Source of the DNA: CAVQXR01 sp963717955
GTDB lineage: Bacteria; Actinomycetota; Thermoleophilia; Gaiellales; Gaiellaceae
Assembly: GCA_963717955.1 (NCBI GenBank)
Contig: CAVQXR010000001.1
Coordinates: 248,001 to 312,000 of the forward strand
Length of the DNA stretch: 64,000 nucleotides
Reading direction: 5' to 3'
Part shown: in pieces, positions 49,786-58,370 of the stretch
How positions within the stretch are numbered: the first letter of the stretch is position 1
Layout: every line of letters starts with the position of its first letter
The notes under the pieces: generated by a model
What the model saw: the letters and a program-made list of their open reading frames with translations, nothing else
Told to the model about the DNA's origin: nothing
Databases searched by the model: none
Translations under genes and position numbers: made by a program

Positions 49786-52700
49786 GTGAACTGCCCGCAC
49801 TGCGCCACTGAGAACCCGGCGGGCGCCCGCTTCTGTGGCGGCTGCGGCGCCTCGCTCGTCGCGGCGTGCCCGGCGTGCGGATCCTCGATAGAGCCCGGCA
49901 TGCGGTTCTGCAACCAGTGCGGCGCCGCGCTCCAGGCCGGGGCCACGGCGCCCGCGGCGGCCGGCAGTGGCGCCGGGCCGGTGGAGCCGGTGTCCGAACG
50001 GCGGCTCGTCTCGGTGCTGTTCGCCGATCTGGTCGGTTTCACGACCCTCTCGGAGGCGCGCGATGCGGAGGAGGTGCGCGAGCTGCTCTCCGGCTACTTC
50101 GAGACGTGTCGCCGGCTGATCGAGCGCTACGGCGGGACCGTCGAGAAGTTCATCGGCGACGCGGTGATGGCGGTGTGGGGGGCCCCGGTGGCGCACGAGG
50201 ACGACGCCGAGAGGGCCGTTCGCGCGGCGCTCGAGCTCGTCGCGGCGGTGCCCGAGCTCGCTCCCGGTCTCTCGGCACGCGCCGGGGTGCTGACCGGCGA
50301 GGCGGCCGTGACGCTCGGCGCGAAGGGCGAGGGGATGGTCGCAGGCGACCTCGTCAACACGGCGTCCCGGATCCAGTCGGCGGCGGAGCGGGGCACCGTG
50401 CTCGTCGGCGAGGCCACGCGACGCGCCACCGAGGCGGCGATCGCCTACGAGGACGCCGGCGAGCACGAGCTCAAGGGCAAGGCGGAGCCGATGGCGCTCC
50501 TCCGGGCCCTGCGGGTGACCGCCGGGCGCAAGGGAGCGATGAAGGCAGCAGGACTCGAGGCCCCGTTCGTCGGACGAGACCGCGAGCTGCGGCTCGTGAA
50601 GGAGCTCTACCACGCCTCCGCCGAGGAGGGCAGGGCGCACCTCGTCTCGGTGATCGGGATCGCCGGGATCGGCAAGTCACGCCTGTCGTGGGAGTTCGAG
50701 AAGTACATCGACGGCCTCGCCGACGAGGTCAACTGGCACCGTGGACGCTGCCTCTCCTACGGCGACGGCGTCGCCTACTGGGCGCTCGCCGAGATGGTGC
50801 GGATGCGCTGTCGGATCGTCGAGGACGAGGATCCCGGCTCGGCCCTCGCGAAGCTCCGCGAAACGCTTGGCGAGTACGTGCCGAGCCCGGACGAGCGACG
50901 GTGGGTGGAGCCTCGCCTGGCTCACCTGCTCGGGCTCGAGGAGGGTGTGCCGGGCGACCAGGAGAACCTCTTCTCGGCCTGGAGGATCTTCTTCGAGCGG
51001 CAGGCGGAGCAGTACCCGACGGTGCTCGTGTTCGAGGACATGCAATGGGCAGATGCCGGGCTCCTCGACTTCCTCGAGTACCTGCTCGAGTGGTCGCGCA
51101 GCCGCCCGCTCTACGTGCTCGTCCTGGCGCGACCGGAGCTGGTCGACAGGCGTCCCTCCCTCGGGGCCGGAAAGCGTCATGCGGCCTCCATCTCGCTCGA
51201 GCCGCTCCCAGCGCAGGCGATGGTCGAGCTGCTCACGGGACTCGTCCCCGGCCTGCCGGAGGATCTCTCTGCGACCATCCTCCAGCGGGCCGAGGGAATC
51301 CCCCTTTATGCGGTGGAGACCGTGCGGATGCTTCTCGACCAGGGTCTGCTGGTTCGCGAGGGGAACGTCTACCGTCCGGCCGGCCCGATCGGGACGCTCG
51401 ACGTCCCCGAGACGCTCCACGCGCTCATCGCGGCCCGGCTCGACAGCCTCGCGCCCGAGGAGCGGCGCATCGTCCAGGACGGCTCGGTGCTCGGCAAGAC
51501 GTTCACGAGGCAGGGGCTCGCGGCCCTGACCGGGCTTTCCGAGACCGCGCTCGAAGCGCCGCTCGGCTCCCTCGTCCGCAAGGAGGTGCTCTCGATCCAG
51601 GCCGACCCGCGTTCACCCGAGCGGGGGCAATACGCTTTCCTCCAGGACATCGTCAAGCACGTCGCCTACGAGACGATCGCGCGCAGGGACCGGAAGCTCA
51701 AGCACCTGGCTGCGGCGCGACACCTGTCGTCCGTCGTGAGCACGGACGAGGACGAGATCGCCGAGGTGCTCGCGGCCCACTACCTCGACGCGTACGCGAC
51801 GGCGCCGGACGACCCCGATGCCGAGGAGATCCGCGCCACTGCCCGCGAGATGCTCGTTCGCGGAGCGGTGCGTGCGTCGTCCCTCGCGGCCACCGTCGAG
51901 GCCCAGCGGGCGTTTCAGCGCGCGATCGAGCTGACCGACGATCCCCTCGGCAAGGCCGAGCTCCACGAGCGGGCCGGGATCGCGGCCCGCACGGGTGGAC
52001 GGGCCGCGGAAGCCGCCGCCCATTTCGAGCGCTCCCTCGGGCTGTTCGACGCCGCCGGCGCGACGGGCCGGCATGCGAGAGTGTCGGCGCGGCTCGCCGA
52101 GATCCTGTGGGACCGCGGGCGGCTCGAGGAGGGGCTCGAGAGCATGGAGCGCTCGCTCGCCGTCCTCTCGGAGGAGGAGCCCGACGAGGGCATCGCCGCG
52201 CTGGCGGCCCAGGTCGGGCGGTTCCTGTTCTTCGCCGGCAAGAGCGAGCTCGCTGCGGAGCGGATCGAAACGGCCCTCGACATCGCCGAGAGGCTCGGGC
52301 TGCCCGAGGTGCTCTCCGAGGCGCTGAACACCAAGTCACTGCTGCTCGACCTCCGGGGACGCCCCAGGGAGGCGATGGTGCTCCTCCGGTACGCGCTCGA
52401 GGTCGCGCGTGAGAACGACAAGCCCTCGGCAGCGCTCCGCGCCTCCTACAACCTCTCGGAGGCGCTGGGCGTGGCCGACCGCTACGAGGAGGGTGCACAG
52501 CTCGCGCGCGATGGGCTCGCCGCGGCGCGCACGGCGGGGAACAGGTACTGGGAATGGAACTTCCTCGGCTATGCACAGCAGCTGTATGCAGCGGGCCGGT
52601 GGGACGAGGCTCTCGAGAACAACGCGAAGCTCCCGCACGAGGACTGGACGCAGGCACGTCTCGGATACGGCGCCGCGCTCGGGTCCGGGGTGGCCATCAA

Positions 52701-53307
52701 CGTTCACCGCGGACGCGTCGCCGAGGCCGAGCAGCTCGTCGAGCGCGCCCGCGACCTGGCCGACTCCGCCGACGTCCAGGAGCGCTCGTACTACAGCCTC
52801 GCGCGGGCGAGCCTGCTCGAGGCGCAGGGAGACCTCGAGGCGGCATTCCGGGCGGCCGAGACGGCGTTCGCGACGCGCGAATCGCTCGGCATCTGGGTCG
52901 AGCACAGGGAGGCCTTCGCGATCGCGGTGGACTGTGCGCTGCGACAGGATCGAATCGATCGGGCCGAGGAGCTGCTCGCGATCGTGGAGGGCCTGCCGGC
53001 GGGCCTGCGCTCACAGAGCCTGAGCGCGCAGGCCGCCCGCTTCCGGGCCCGGATCGCGGCCGTGCGCGGCGACGCCGAGGAGGTCGAGGGGCTCTTCCGG
53101 CGCGCGAGCTCCATCCTCGCCGGCCTCTCCATGCCTTTCCATCTCGCCGTCGTGCGTCTCGAGCACGGTGAGTGGCTGCTCGCGGCAGGTCGGGAGGCCG
53201 AGGCCGGGAACCTCCTTGCCGAGGCATGCGAGACGTTCGAACGGCTCGGGGCCGAGCCCTGGATCGCCCGGGCCCGGGCCGCAGCGCCGGTCGACGCCGG
53301 TGTCTGA
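49786..53307 (+). CDS. zinc-ribbon / class III adenylate cyclase / AAA / TPR signalling protein
   Basis: 1173 residues. Two zinc ribbons occupy residues 1-50 (Cys 3, 6, 17, 20 and 28, 31, 42, 45). A class III cyclase domain follows at about 70-255: VLFADLVGFTTLSE with metal Asp81, EKFIGDAVMAVWGAP with Asp125, and GDLVNTASRIQ. Then a STAND-type ATPase (about 270-560) with VIGIAGIGKSRLSWE and VLVFEDMQWADAG, and TPR-like helices to the end. No DNA-binding domain is seen. Related proteins couple cAMP synthesis to ligand or protein binding. It is transcribed alone, divergently from the S33 gene. Confidence 0.9.
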   Translation: MNCPHCATENPAGARFCGGCGASLVAACPACGSSIEPGMRFCNQCGAALQAGATAPAAAGSGAGPVEPVSERRLVSVLFADLVGFTTLSEARDAEEVRELLSGYFETCRRLIERYGGTVEKFIGDAVMAVWGAPVAHEDDAERAVRAALELVAAVPELAPGLSARAGVLTGEAAVTLGAKGEGMVAGDLVNTASRIQSAAERGTVLVGEATRRATEAAIAYEDAGEHELKGKAEPMALLRALRVTAGRKGAMKAAGLEAPFVGRDRELRLVKELYHASAEEGRAHLVSVIGIAGIGKSRLSWEFEKYIDGLADEVNWHRGRCLSYGDGVAYWALAEMVRMRCRIVEDEDPGSALAKLRETLGEYVPSPDERRWVEPRLAHLLGLEEGVPGDQENLFSAWRIFFERQAEQYPTVLVFEDMQWADAGLLDFLEYLLEWSRSRPLYVLVLARPELVDRRPSLGAGKRHAASISLEPLPAQAMVELLTGLVPGLPEDLSATILQRAEGIPLYAVETVRMLLDQGLLVREGNVYRPAGPIGTLDVPETLHALIAARLDSLAPEERRIVQDGSVLGKTFTRQGLAALTGLSETALEAPLGSLVRKEVLSIQADPRSPERGQYAFLQDIVKHVAYETIARRDRKLKHLAAARHLSSVVSTDEDEIAEVLAAHYLDAYATAPDDPDAEEIRATAREMLVRGAVRASSLAATVEAQRAFQRAIELTDDPLGKAELHERAGIAARTGGRAAEAAAHFERSLGLFDAAGATGRHARVSARLAEILWDRGRLEEGLESMERSLAVLSEEEPDEGIAALAAQVGRFLFFAGKSELAAERIETALDIAERLGLPEVLSEALNTKSLLLDLRGRPREAMVLLRYALEVARENDKPSAALRASYNLSEALGVADRYEEGAQLARDGLAAARTAGNRYWEWNFLGYAQQLYAAGRWDEALENNAKLPHEDWTQARLGYGAALGSGVAINVHRGRVAEAEQLVERARDLADSADVQERSYYSLARASLLEAQGDLEAAFRAAETAFATRESLGIWVEHREAFAIAVDCALRQDRIDRAEELLAIVEGLPAGLRSQSLSAQAARFRARIAAVRGDAEEVEGLFRRASSILAGLSMPFHLAVVRLEHGEWLLAAGREAEAGNLLAEACETFERLGAEPWIARARAAAPVDAGV

Positions 53308-53769
53308 TCAGCGCGCCCGCTGCTTGCGGAGCAGGACGACGCGCAGCCCCGGCTCCACCTCCCGCTCTCCCGCTTCCGCGAACCCCTCGCCGAGGTAGAG
53401 CGCCTTGGCCGGCGCGTTCGCTGCTCCGGTCTGGACGACTATCTCGGCGGCGTGCGGCTCGGACGCCTGTGCGGCCCGGACGAGCGCCCGCCCGATCCCG
53501 CGCCGTCCGTGGGCAGGGTCGACGGCCAGCCGATGCAGGTCGAGCAGGTCGCCGTCGCGCTTCCAGGAGACGAAGCCCGCGAGGCGGCGGTCGACGAATG
53601 CGCCGAGGAAGGTCTCGCCGCAGCGCTGCAGCCCCTCCAGCGTCTCGTGCAGGGGTGGGATCCGGTCGTCGCCGGCGAGGTCGGCCTCGATCCGGTACGC
53701 GCGCCGCTGCAGCTCGAGGGCCTCGGCTGCGAGCGCCGGGTCGGCGAGGTCGAGGGCCCGGAGCTCCAC
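53308..53769 (-). CDS. GNAT acetyltransferase
   Basis: 153 residues. Acetyl-CoA loop: LAVDPAHGRRGIGRALVRAA. Core strands: GAFVDRRLAGFVSWKRDGDL and VVQTGAANAPAKALYLGEGF. A generic RimI/YjaB-like N-acetyltransferase. It begins with GTG six bases after a TAAAGT box and diverges from the ABC-F gene; its stop abuts that of the cyclase-ATPase gene. Confidence 0.88.
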   Translation of the reverse strand: MELRALDLADPALAAEALELQRRAYRIEADLAGDDRIPPLHETLEGLQRCGETFLGAFVDRRLAGFVSWKRDGDLLDLHRLAVDPAHGRRGIGRALVRAAQASEPHAAEIVVQTGAANAPAKALYLGEGFAEAGEREVEPGLRVVLLRKQRAR

Positions 53770-53775
53770 CGGCCG

Positions 53776-53781
53776 ACTTTA
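53776..53781 (-). promoter_or_regulatory. -10 hexamer of a probable leaderless mRNA (GNAT)
   Basis: On the minus strand TAAAGT is followed by six bases and the GTG at 53769. Confidence 0.5.
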
Positions 53782-53801
53782 GTGCTCCGCCCCGGCGGCG
53801 G

Positions 53802-53807
53802 TAGCCT
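53802..53807 (+). promoter_or_regulatory. -10 hexamer of a probable leaderless mRNA (ABC-F)
   Basis: TAGCCT lies six bases before ATG 53814; there is no binding site. Confidence 0.55.
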
Positions 53808-53813
53808 TGGCCC

Positions 53814-55706
53814 ATGGCCGTCCTCATCGCCTCGAACCTGCGCAAGGAGATCGCCGGGGCGCCGCTGTTCGACGGCGTCTCGTTCAAGCTCGAGCGGCGT
53901 GACCGGGTCGCGCTCGCCGGGCCGAACGGCGCCGGCAAGACGACGCTGCTGCGTTGCCTGACGGGCGAGACGGGGCTCCAGGGCGGCGAGCTCGTGCTCG
54001 AGAAGGGGGCGCGCGTGGCGCTCCACGACCAGCGCCCACCGCGGGAGCGAGAGCGGACGCTGCGCGACTACGCGCTGTCGGGGGCCGCCGGCCGGGTGGC
54101 GGAGGAGGAGCTTCGCCGGCTCGAGGAGGCGATGGCCGGAGGAGACCACGGCCGCGAGACCCTCCGCGCGTACTCGCATGCCCAGGCACGGCTCGACCAT
54201 GCCGGGGGGTACGCCTGGCGCGAGCGCGTCGAGAGCGTGCTCCGCGGCCTCGGCTTCGGCGACGGGCACCACGAGCGGCCGCTCTCGACGTTCTCGGGCG
54301 GCGAGCTGACCCGGGCTGCGCTCGCGCGGGCGTTCGCGGGCGATCCGGACCTGTTGCTCCTCGACGAGCCGACGAACCACCTGGACATGGAGAGCCTCGA
54401 GTGGCTCGAGGGGGAGCTGCAGGCGATCGATGCCGGCGTGATCCTGGTCGGGCACGACCGCTGGTTCCTCGAGGCGACCACGACGGCGGTGCTCGAGCTC
54501 GACCGCGGCCGCTCGACGTTCTTCCCCGGCCCGTGGCACGTGTGGCGGGAGGAGAGGGCCGCGAGAGCCGCGGCGCTGGCGAAGACCGCCGAGCGGCAGG
54601 CGGACGATGTCGCCCGCCTGGAGCGGTTCGTTGCCCGCTTCCGCTACGGGACGAAGTCCCGCCAGGCCCAGTCGAAGCTGAAGCAGATCGAGCGGATCAA
54701 GCGCGACTCGGTCGAAGTTCCGCGGGAGAGGCGCCGTACGCTCGGGTTCGAGTTCCTGAAGCCGGCCAGGAGCGGCCGCACGGTCGCGGAGGTGGAGGGC
54801 CTCGAGCTTGCCGCCGGGGAGAAGCACCTCCTCTCCGACGTCAGCTTCGGGCTCGAACGCGGCGAGCACGTCGGGCTCGTCGGGCCGAACGGGGCCGGGA
54901 AGACCACCTTGCTCGAGGCGCTGCTCGGCCAGGCCCGCCCGCTCGCCGGGTCGGCGCGTGTCGGGTACGGCGTCGAGGTCGCGTACTTCTCACAGCACGA
55001 GCAGAGCCGGGCGGCCGCGCCGGTCCACCACCAGAACGCGAGCGTGCTCCAGTACGCGCAGGCGGCGACCGGCATGCAGCGCCCCGAGGCGCAGGCGCTG
55101 CTCGGGAAGTTCCTCTTCTCGGGCTGGGATGCCCACGAGAAGCCGGTCGTGGCTCTGTCGGGCGGCGAGCAGCGCCGGCTCGACCTCGCGGTGCTCGTTG
55201 CGTCCGGCGCCAACTTCCTCGTCCTCGACGAGCCCACGAACCATCTCGACCTCGAGAGCCGCGAGGCGCTCGAGGACGCGCTCGAGGCGTTCCCCGGGAC
55301 GCTCCTGCTCGTCTCCCACGACCGGGCGCTGCTCGACGCGGTCGCGACGCGGATCCTCTCGATCGAGGACGGCACCGTCCGGTCCCACAACGGGGGTTGG
55401 GCGGACTTCCTGCGCGCACGCGAGGAGAGGGATGCCCCTGCCCCGCCACCGGCGGAGCCCGCCGAGAAGCGGGCAAAGCCCGCGCGGGCGAGGCCGCCGG
55501 CAGGCCCGACCGAGCTCGAGCGCGTCGAGGCCGCCGTCGCCGACTGCGAGCGGCGGATCGCCGAGCTCGAGCAGGCGCTCGCAGAGGACTGGGCGAACGT
55601 CGACACGATCGCCGCTCACCGGCGTGCGCGTGACGAGCTCCAGGAGCTGCTCGCGCGCTGGGAGGCGCTCTTCGACGCCGAGCAGACGGCGGCCGGGCCG
55701 GCCTAG
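53814..55706 (+). CDS. ABC-F family ATPase
   Basis: 630 residues with two ABC cassettes and no membrane segments. Cassette 1: GPNGAGKTTLLRCLTGE (Walker A), FSGGELTRAALARAF (signature), LLLLDEPTNHLDMESLEWLE (Walker B). The linker with basic RFRYGTKSRQAQSKLKQIER follows, then cassette 2: GPNGAGKTTLLEALLGQ, LSGGEQRRLDLAVLV and FLVLDEPTNHLDLESREA. The C-terminal coiled coil (about 565-625) resembles Uup-type members. ABC-F proteins act on stalled ribosomes or protect against ribosome-targeting drugs; which role applies here cannot be read. Confidence 0.93.
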   Translation: MAVLIASNLRKEIAGAPLFDGVSFKLERRDRVALAGPNGAGKTTLLRCLTGETGLQGGELVLEKGARVALHDQRPPRERERTLRDYALSGAAGRVAEEELRRLEEAMAGGDHGRETLRAYSHAQARLDHAGGYAWRERVESVLRGLGFGDGHHERPLSTFSGGELTRAALARAFAGDPDLLLLDEPTNHLDMESLEWLEGELQAIDAGVILVGHDRWFLEATTTAVLELDRGRSTFFPGPWHVWREERAARAAALAKTAERQADDVARLERFVARFRYGTKSRQAQSKLKQIERIKRDSVEVPRERRRTLGFEFLKPARSGRTVAEVEGLELAAGEKHLLSDVSFGLERGEHVGLVGPNGAGKTTLLEALLGQARPLAGSARVGYGVEVAYFSQHEQSRAAAPVHHQNASVLQYAQAATGMQRPEAQALLGKFLFSGWDAHEKPVVALSGGEQRRLDLAVLVASGANFLVLDEPTNHLDLESREALEDALEAFPGTLLLVSHDRALLDAVATRILSIEDGTVRSHNGGWADFLRAREERDAPAPPPAEPAEKRAKPARARPPAGPTELERVEAAVADCERRIAELEQALAEDWANVDTIAAHRRARDELQELLARWEALFDAEQTAAGPA

Positions 55707-55942
55707 CGGGAGGGCGGGGAGCGCCCGAGAAGGCGTGCCGCACACGTCCCCCGGCTCGCTCCCCGCACATCGCACGGTAGTCGAGATCACCCCTCCGGGC
55801 ATGCGAGCGATGCGGATCACTCGGACGGGGGATCGCTGTCCTGGCGCCGCGGGCGATGGCGTCCCTGGGCCGCTGGCGCCCGGCGCGCCGCACTCGTGAG
55901 ATAGGGTCGCCGGAGCGAGCCATCGAACGACTGGGAGGGGAC

Positions 55943-56335
55943 ATGACCGACCGCGAGGAGATTCGCGTCCCGGAGCTCGGGGAGCCGATCAGCCACTACA
56001 CCGACGCCGTGCGCGTCGGCGACCTGTTGTTCGTCTCCGGGTGCGTGCCGACGGACGGCGCCGGCAACGTCGTCGGCGGTGACGACGTCGCGGCCCAGGC
56101 CCGGCAGGTGTTCGAGAACATCGGTGCGATCCTCGCGGCGGCCGGCGCCTCCTACGCCGACGTCGCGCGCGTGACGGTGTACCTCACGGACGTCGACGAC
56201 CGGGCGAAGATCAACTCGGTCAGGCAGGAGTTCTTCGGGGCGACGAGGCCGGCGAGCACGCTGATCGAGGTCAGCCGTCTCGCGATACCCGAGATCAAGA
56301 TCGAGATCGAGGCGATCGCTCGCGTCCCGCGCTGA
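55943..56335 (+). CDS. RidA family protein
   Basis: 130 residues. Family segments: PISHYTDAVRVGDLLFVSGC, AQARQVFENIGAILAAAGAS, VARVTVYLTDVDDRAKINSV and RPASTLIEVSRLAIPEIKIE with EIEAIAR. The Arg that binds the imine carboxylate in true RidA is present in RPAST. RidA-type proteins hydrolyse reactive enamines; other subfamilies act in catabolic pathways. ATG 55943 has GGGAGGGG upstream. It precedes a TenA-like gene by 25 bp, suggesting co-transcription. Confidence 0.9.
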   Translation: MTDREEIRVPELGEPISHYTDAVRVGDLLFVSGCVPTDGAGNVVGGDDVAAQARQVFENIGAILAAAGASYADVARVTVYLTDVDDRAKINSVRQEFFGATRPASTLIEVSRLAIPEIKIEIEAIARVPR

Positions 56336-56360
56336 GCGCGGCTCTGCTATCCGTTTCCGC

Positions 56361-57026
56361 ATGAACCGCTTCACCGACGACCTGTGGGACTCGATCGACG
56401 ACACGTGGCGGGCGATCCTCGAGCACCCGTTCATGAACGGGCTGACGGACGGCACCCTCGGGCGGGACGCGTTCCGCTTCTACATCGTCCAGGATGCGCT
56501 GTACCTCGTCGACTACGCGCGTGCGCTCGCGCTCTGCGCGGCCCGCGCGAAGGACACGGACGGCATCCTGCTCTTCTCCAAGAACGCCGCCGGCGCGATC
56601 GAGGTCGAGCGCGCGATGCACGAGGCGTTCTTCGGTGAGTTCGGGATCTCGGCCGAGGACGTCCGTTCCACGCCGATGGCGCCAACGAACCGTGCGTACT
56701 GCAGCTACCTGCTCGCCTCATGCTACGGCGGCTCCTTCGCCGAGGGGCTCGGCGCAATCCTGCCGTGTTTCTGGATCTACCGCGAGGTCGGACGAACGCT
56801 CCTTGCGAAGGGCTCGCCGGACACGCTGTTTCGGCGCTGGATCGGCACCTACGGCGGCGAGGAGTACGGTGACGCCGTCGAGGACGTGCTCCGCATGACC
56901 GACCGCGTCGCCGCCGGAATCGGGGCGGAGGAGCGCGCGCGGATGGCCGAGCACTTCGCGCAGACGAGCCGCTACGAGTGGATGTTCTGGGACATGGGCT
57001 ACCGCATGGAGGCCTGGCCCATCTAG
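56361..57026 (+). CDS. TenA family (thiaminase II-like) protein
   Basis: 221 residues, all helical. Conserved: HPFMNGLTDGTLGRDAFRFY with the pyrimidine-contact YIVQDALYLVDYARAL, the Cys in AILPCFWIYREVG (Cys136, the thiaminase II nucleophile position), and YEWMFWDMGYRMEAWPI. TenA hydrolyses aminopyrimidines salvaged from thiamin; other members act in unrelated pathways. The TAG stop is the first codon of a MITE end (57024), so the insertion coincides with the gene's last codon while the C-terminus looks complete. Confidence 0.88.
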   Translation: MNRFTDDLWDSIDDTWRAILEHPFMNGLTDGTLGRDAFRFYIVQDALYLVDYARALALCAARAKDTDGILLFSKNAAGAIEVERAMHEAFFGEFGISAEDVRSTPMAPTNRAYCSYLLASCYGGSFAEGLGAILPCFWIYREVGRTLLAKGSPDTLFRRWIGTYGGEEYGDAVEDVLRMTDRVAAGIGAEERARMAEHFAQTSRYEWMFWDMGYRMEAWPI

Positions 57027-57191
57027 AGGCTTGATGTGAAATGACCGCACGCCTGGATGCGGGCCTGCACGCGGCGGATCGCGGCGCCTCGACCGGTACC
57101 AAGGCCACCAGCCTTGCCACCGGTCGAGTCAGCCGCGCTGCTTGGTGCAGGCGACACCCCAGGCGCACGCCCATTTCACATCAAGCCTCTA
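57024..57191. mobile_element. 168-bp MITE with perfect 20-bp terminal inverted repeats
   Basis: TAGAGGCTTGATGTGAAATG (57024-57043) is exactly mirrored by CATTTCACATCAAGCCTCTA (57172-57191). The interior is also a long imperfect hairpin (arms of about 80 bases; the centre is CTCGACCGGT...ACCGGTCGAG). It has no coding capacity. The TA at each end fits a TA target duplication, as in Tc1/mariner-IS630-type elements. The insertion point is the stop codon of the TenA gene. Confidence 0.85.
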
Positions 57192-57228
57192 TGCAAGGCG
57201 CGCGACAGCGCGCCGCGCAGCGGACGCG

Positions 57229-57372
57229 CCGGAGGGCCGCACGGTCTACCGCGCGAGCGCGCAGCCGCGCCGCGTAGGAGCGGCCCGGAGGGCCGCGTTC
57301 ACGGGTTTGCGCCGGAGGTGCCAGGCCGCGAAGTGCCGCGGCCCGGAGCGCCGCACGCCCTACCCCGCGAGC
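57229..57372. repeat. GC-rich repeats of about 57 bp at the end of an amidohydrolase gene
   Basis: The core CCGGAGGGCCGC occurs at 57229, 57285 and (with one change) 57343, periods of 56 and 58 bp. The first and third copies match over 30 bp (26 identical) and both contain the CTACC-CGCGAGC that forms the stop and last codons of the 57360-58202 gene. The gene's tail has thus been copied downstream. Confidence 0.6.
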
Positions 57373-58202
57373 TGCAGGCCGAGGAGGGAGAGCGCGTCGC
57401 GGTGGACGATCCCCTCGACCAGGTCCTCGGGCACGGGGAAGCGGTCACCGCGCGTCTGGGCGGCGACGTCGCGCAGCCCGTCGATCGCCCGGGCGGTCGT
57501 GAGCCACGGGAAGTCCGAGCCGAGCAGGAGCTTCCCGTCGACGGCGTACTCGTGGGCGAGCCGGAGCGTGTGCGCGAGCTGGAACGGCCGGTAGTGGAGC
57601 GCGGAGACGTCCGCGAACACGTGGGGGTGCTTGCGGCAGACGACCAGGGCCTCGACCTCCCACGGATGCGCGACGTGCGCGATCACGATCCGCAGCCGCG
57701 GGAACATCCGCGCGAGCTCGTCGACGTGGATCGGACGGGCGTACTCGAGCGGCGCCGACGGGTGGGGTGTCGTGCCGAGATGGAACGTGACCGGCATGCC
57801 GAGCTCCTGCGCGCGCTCGAGGACGGGGAACCCGCGCTCGTCGAGCGGATGCCAGCCCTGGTAGGTCGCCGGGAGCTTCAGGCCCCGCAGTCCGATCAGG
57901 TACGCGCGGTCGAGCACCGCCACGGCCGCTGGCTCGGTCGGGTCGAGGCTCGCGTAGCCGACGAGCCGGCGAGGGTCGGAGCGAACGTATTCCGCGACGA
58001 GCTCGTTCGGGACCGTGACCCCGATGCGCGGCGCATGGAAGGCGAAGACACAGACGGCGTCCGCGGCGGCCGTGCCCGCGGCATGCGCGCCCGGGTCGGC
58101 GGTGAGGTCGGGCAACGCTCCGCCGGGACCGCGAACCTCGTCGGTGAACGGGGGGCCGAGGTGCTCCGGTAGCCAGAGGTGGGTGTGACAGTCGACGATC
58201 AT
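57360..58202 (-). CDS. amidohydrolase-2-like TIM-barrel hydrolase/decarboxylase
   Basis: 280 residues. IVDCHTHLWLPEHL is the metal H-x-H start of the amidohydrolase-related family. GLRGLKLPATYQGWHPLDER, PVTFHLGTTPHPSAP, VIAHVAHPWEVEALVVC and LLLGSDFPWLTTARAID (metal Asp) complete it. Members hydrolyse lactones or decarboxylate aromatic acids. It is transcribed alone; the C-terminal codons lie in a local repeat array. The start is ATG, next to the predicted promoter of the divergent Ig-like gene. Confidence 0.88.
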   Translation of the reverse strand: MIVDCHTHLWLPEHLGPPFTDEVRGPGGALPDLTADPGAHAAGTAAADAVCVFAFHAPRIGVTVPNELVAEYVRSDPRRLVGYASLDPTEPAAVAVLDRAYLIGLRGLKLPATYQGWHPLDERGFPVLERAQELGMPVTFHLGTTPHPSAPLEYARPIHVDELARMFPRLRIVIAHVAHPWEVEALVVCRKHPHVFADVSALHYRPFQLAHTLRLAHEYAVDGKLLLGSDFPWLTTARAIDGLRDVAAQTRGDRFPVPEDLVEGIVHRDALSLLGLQLAG

Positions 58203-58370
58203 GCGAGCGCCTCGGTGCCCGCGCGCCCGATGCCCGCGATCGGGGCGACGGCTGCCGCGCCGTCGCCGGAGTCACGCTCGGGAGGCGTCGGCCGGCCCAT
58301 GCGCGCGAAAACTAGCGCGGGCAGGAGCGCGCTGCCGGATGCAGAAGGGTGGTCGGGCGACCAGCCACGG

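Noticed and set aside
53777..53790. Possible third copy of the 41-bp palindrome (TAGTGCTCCG)
   Set aside because: Only ten bases match and no second arm is present; chance is enough in this sequence.
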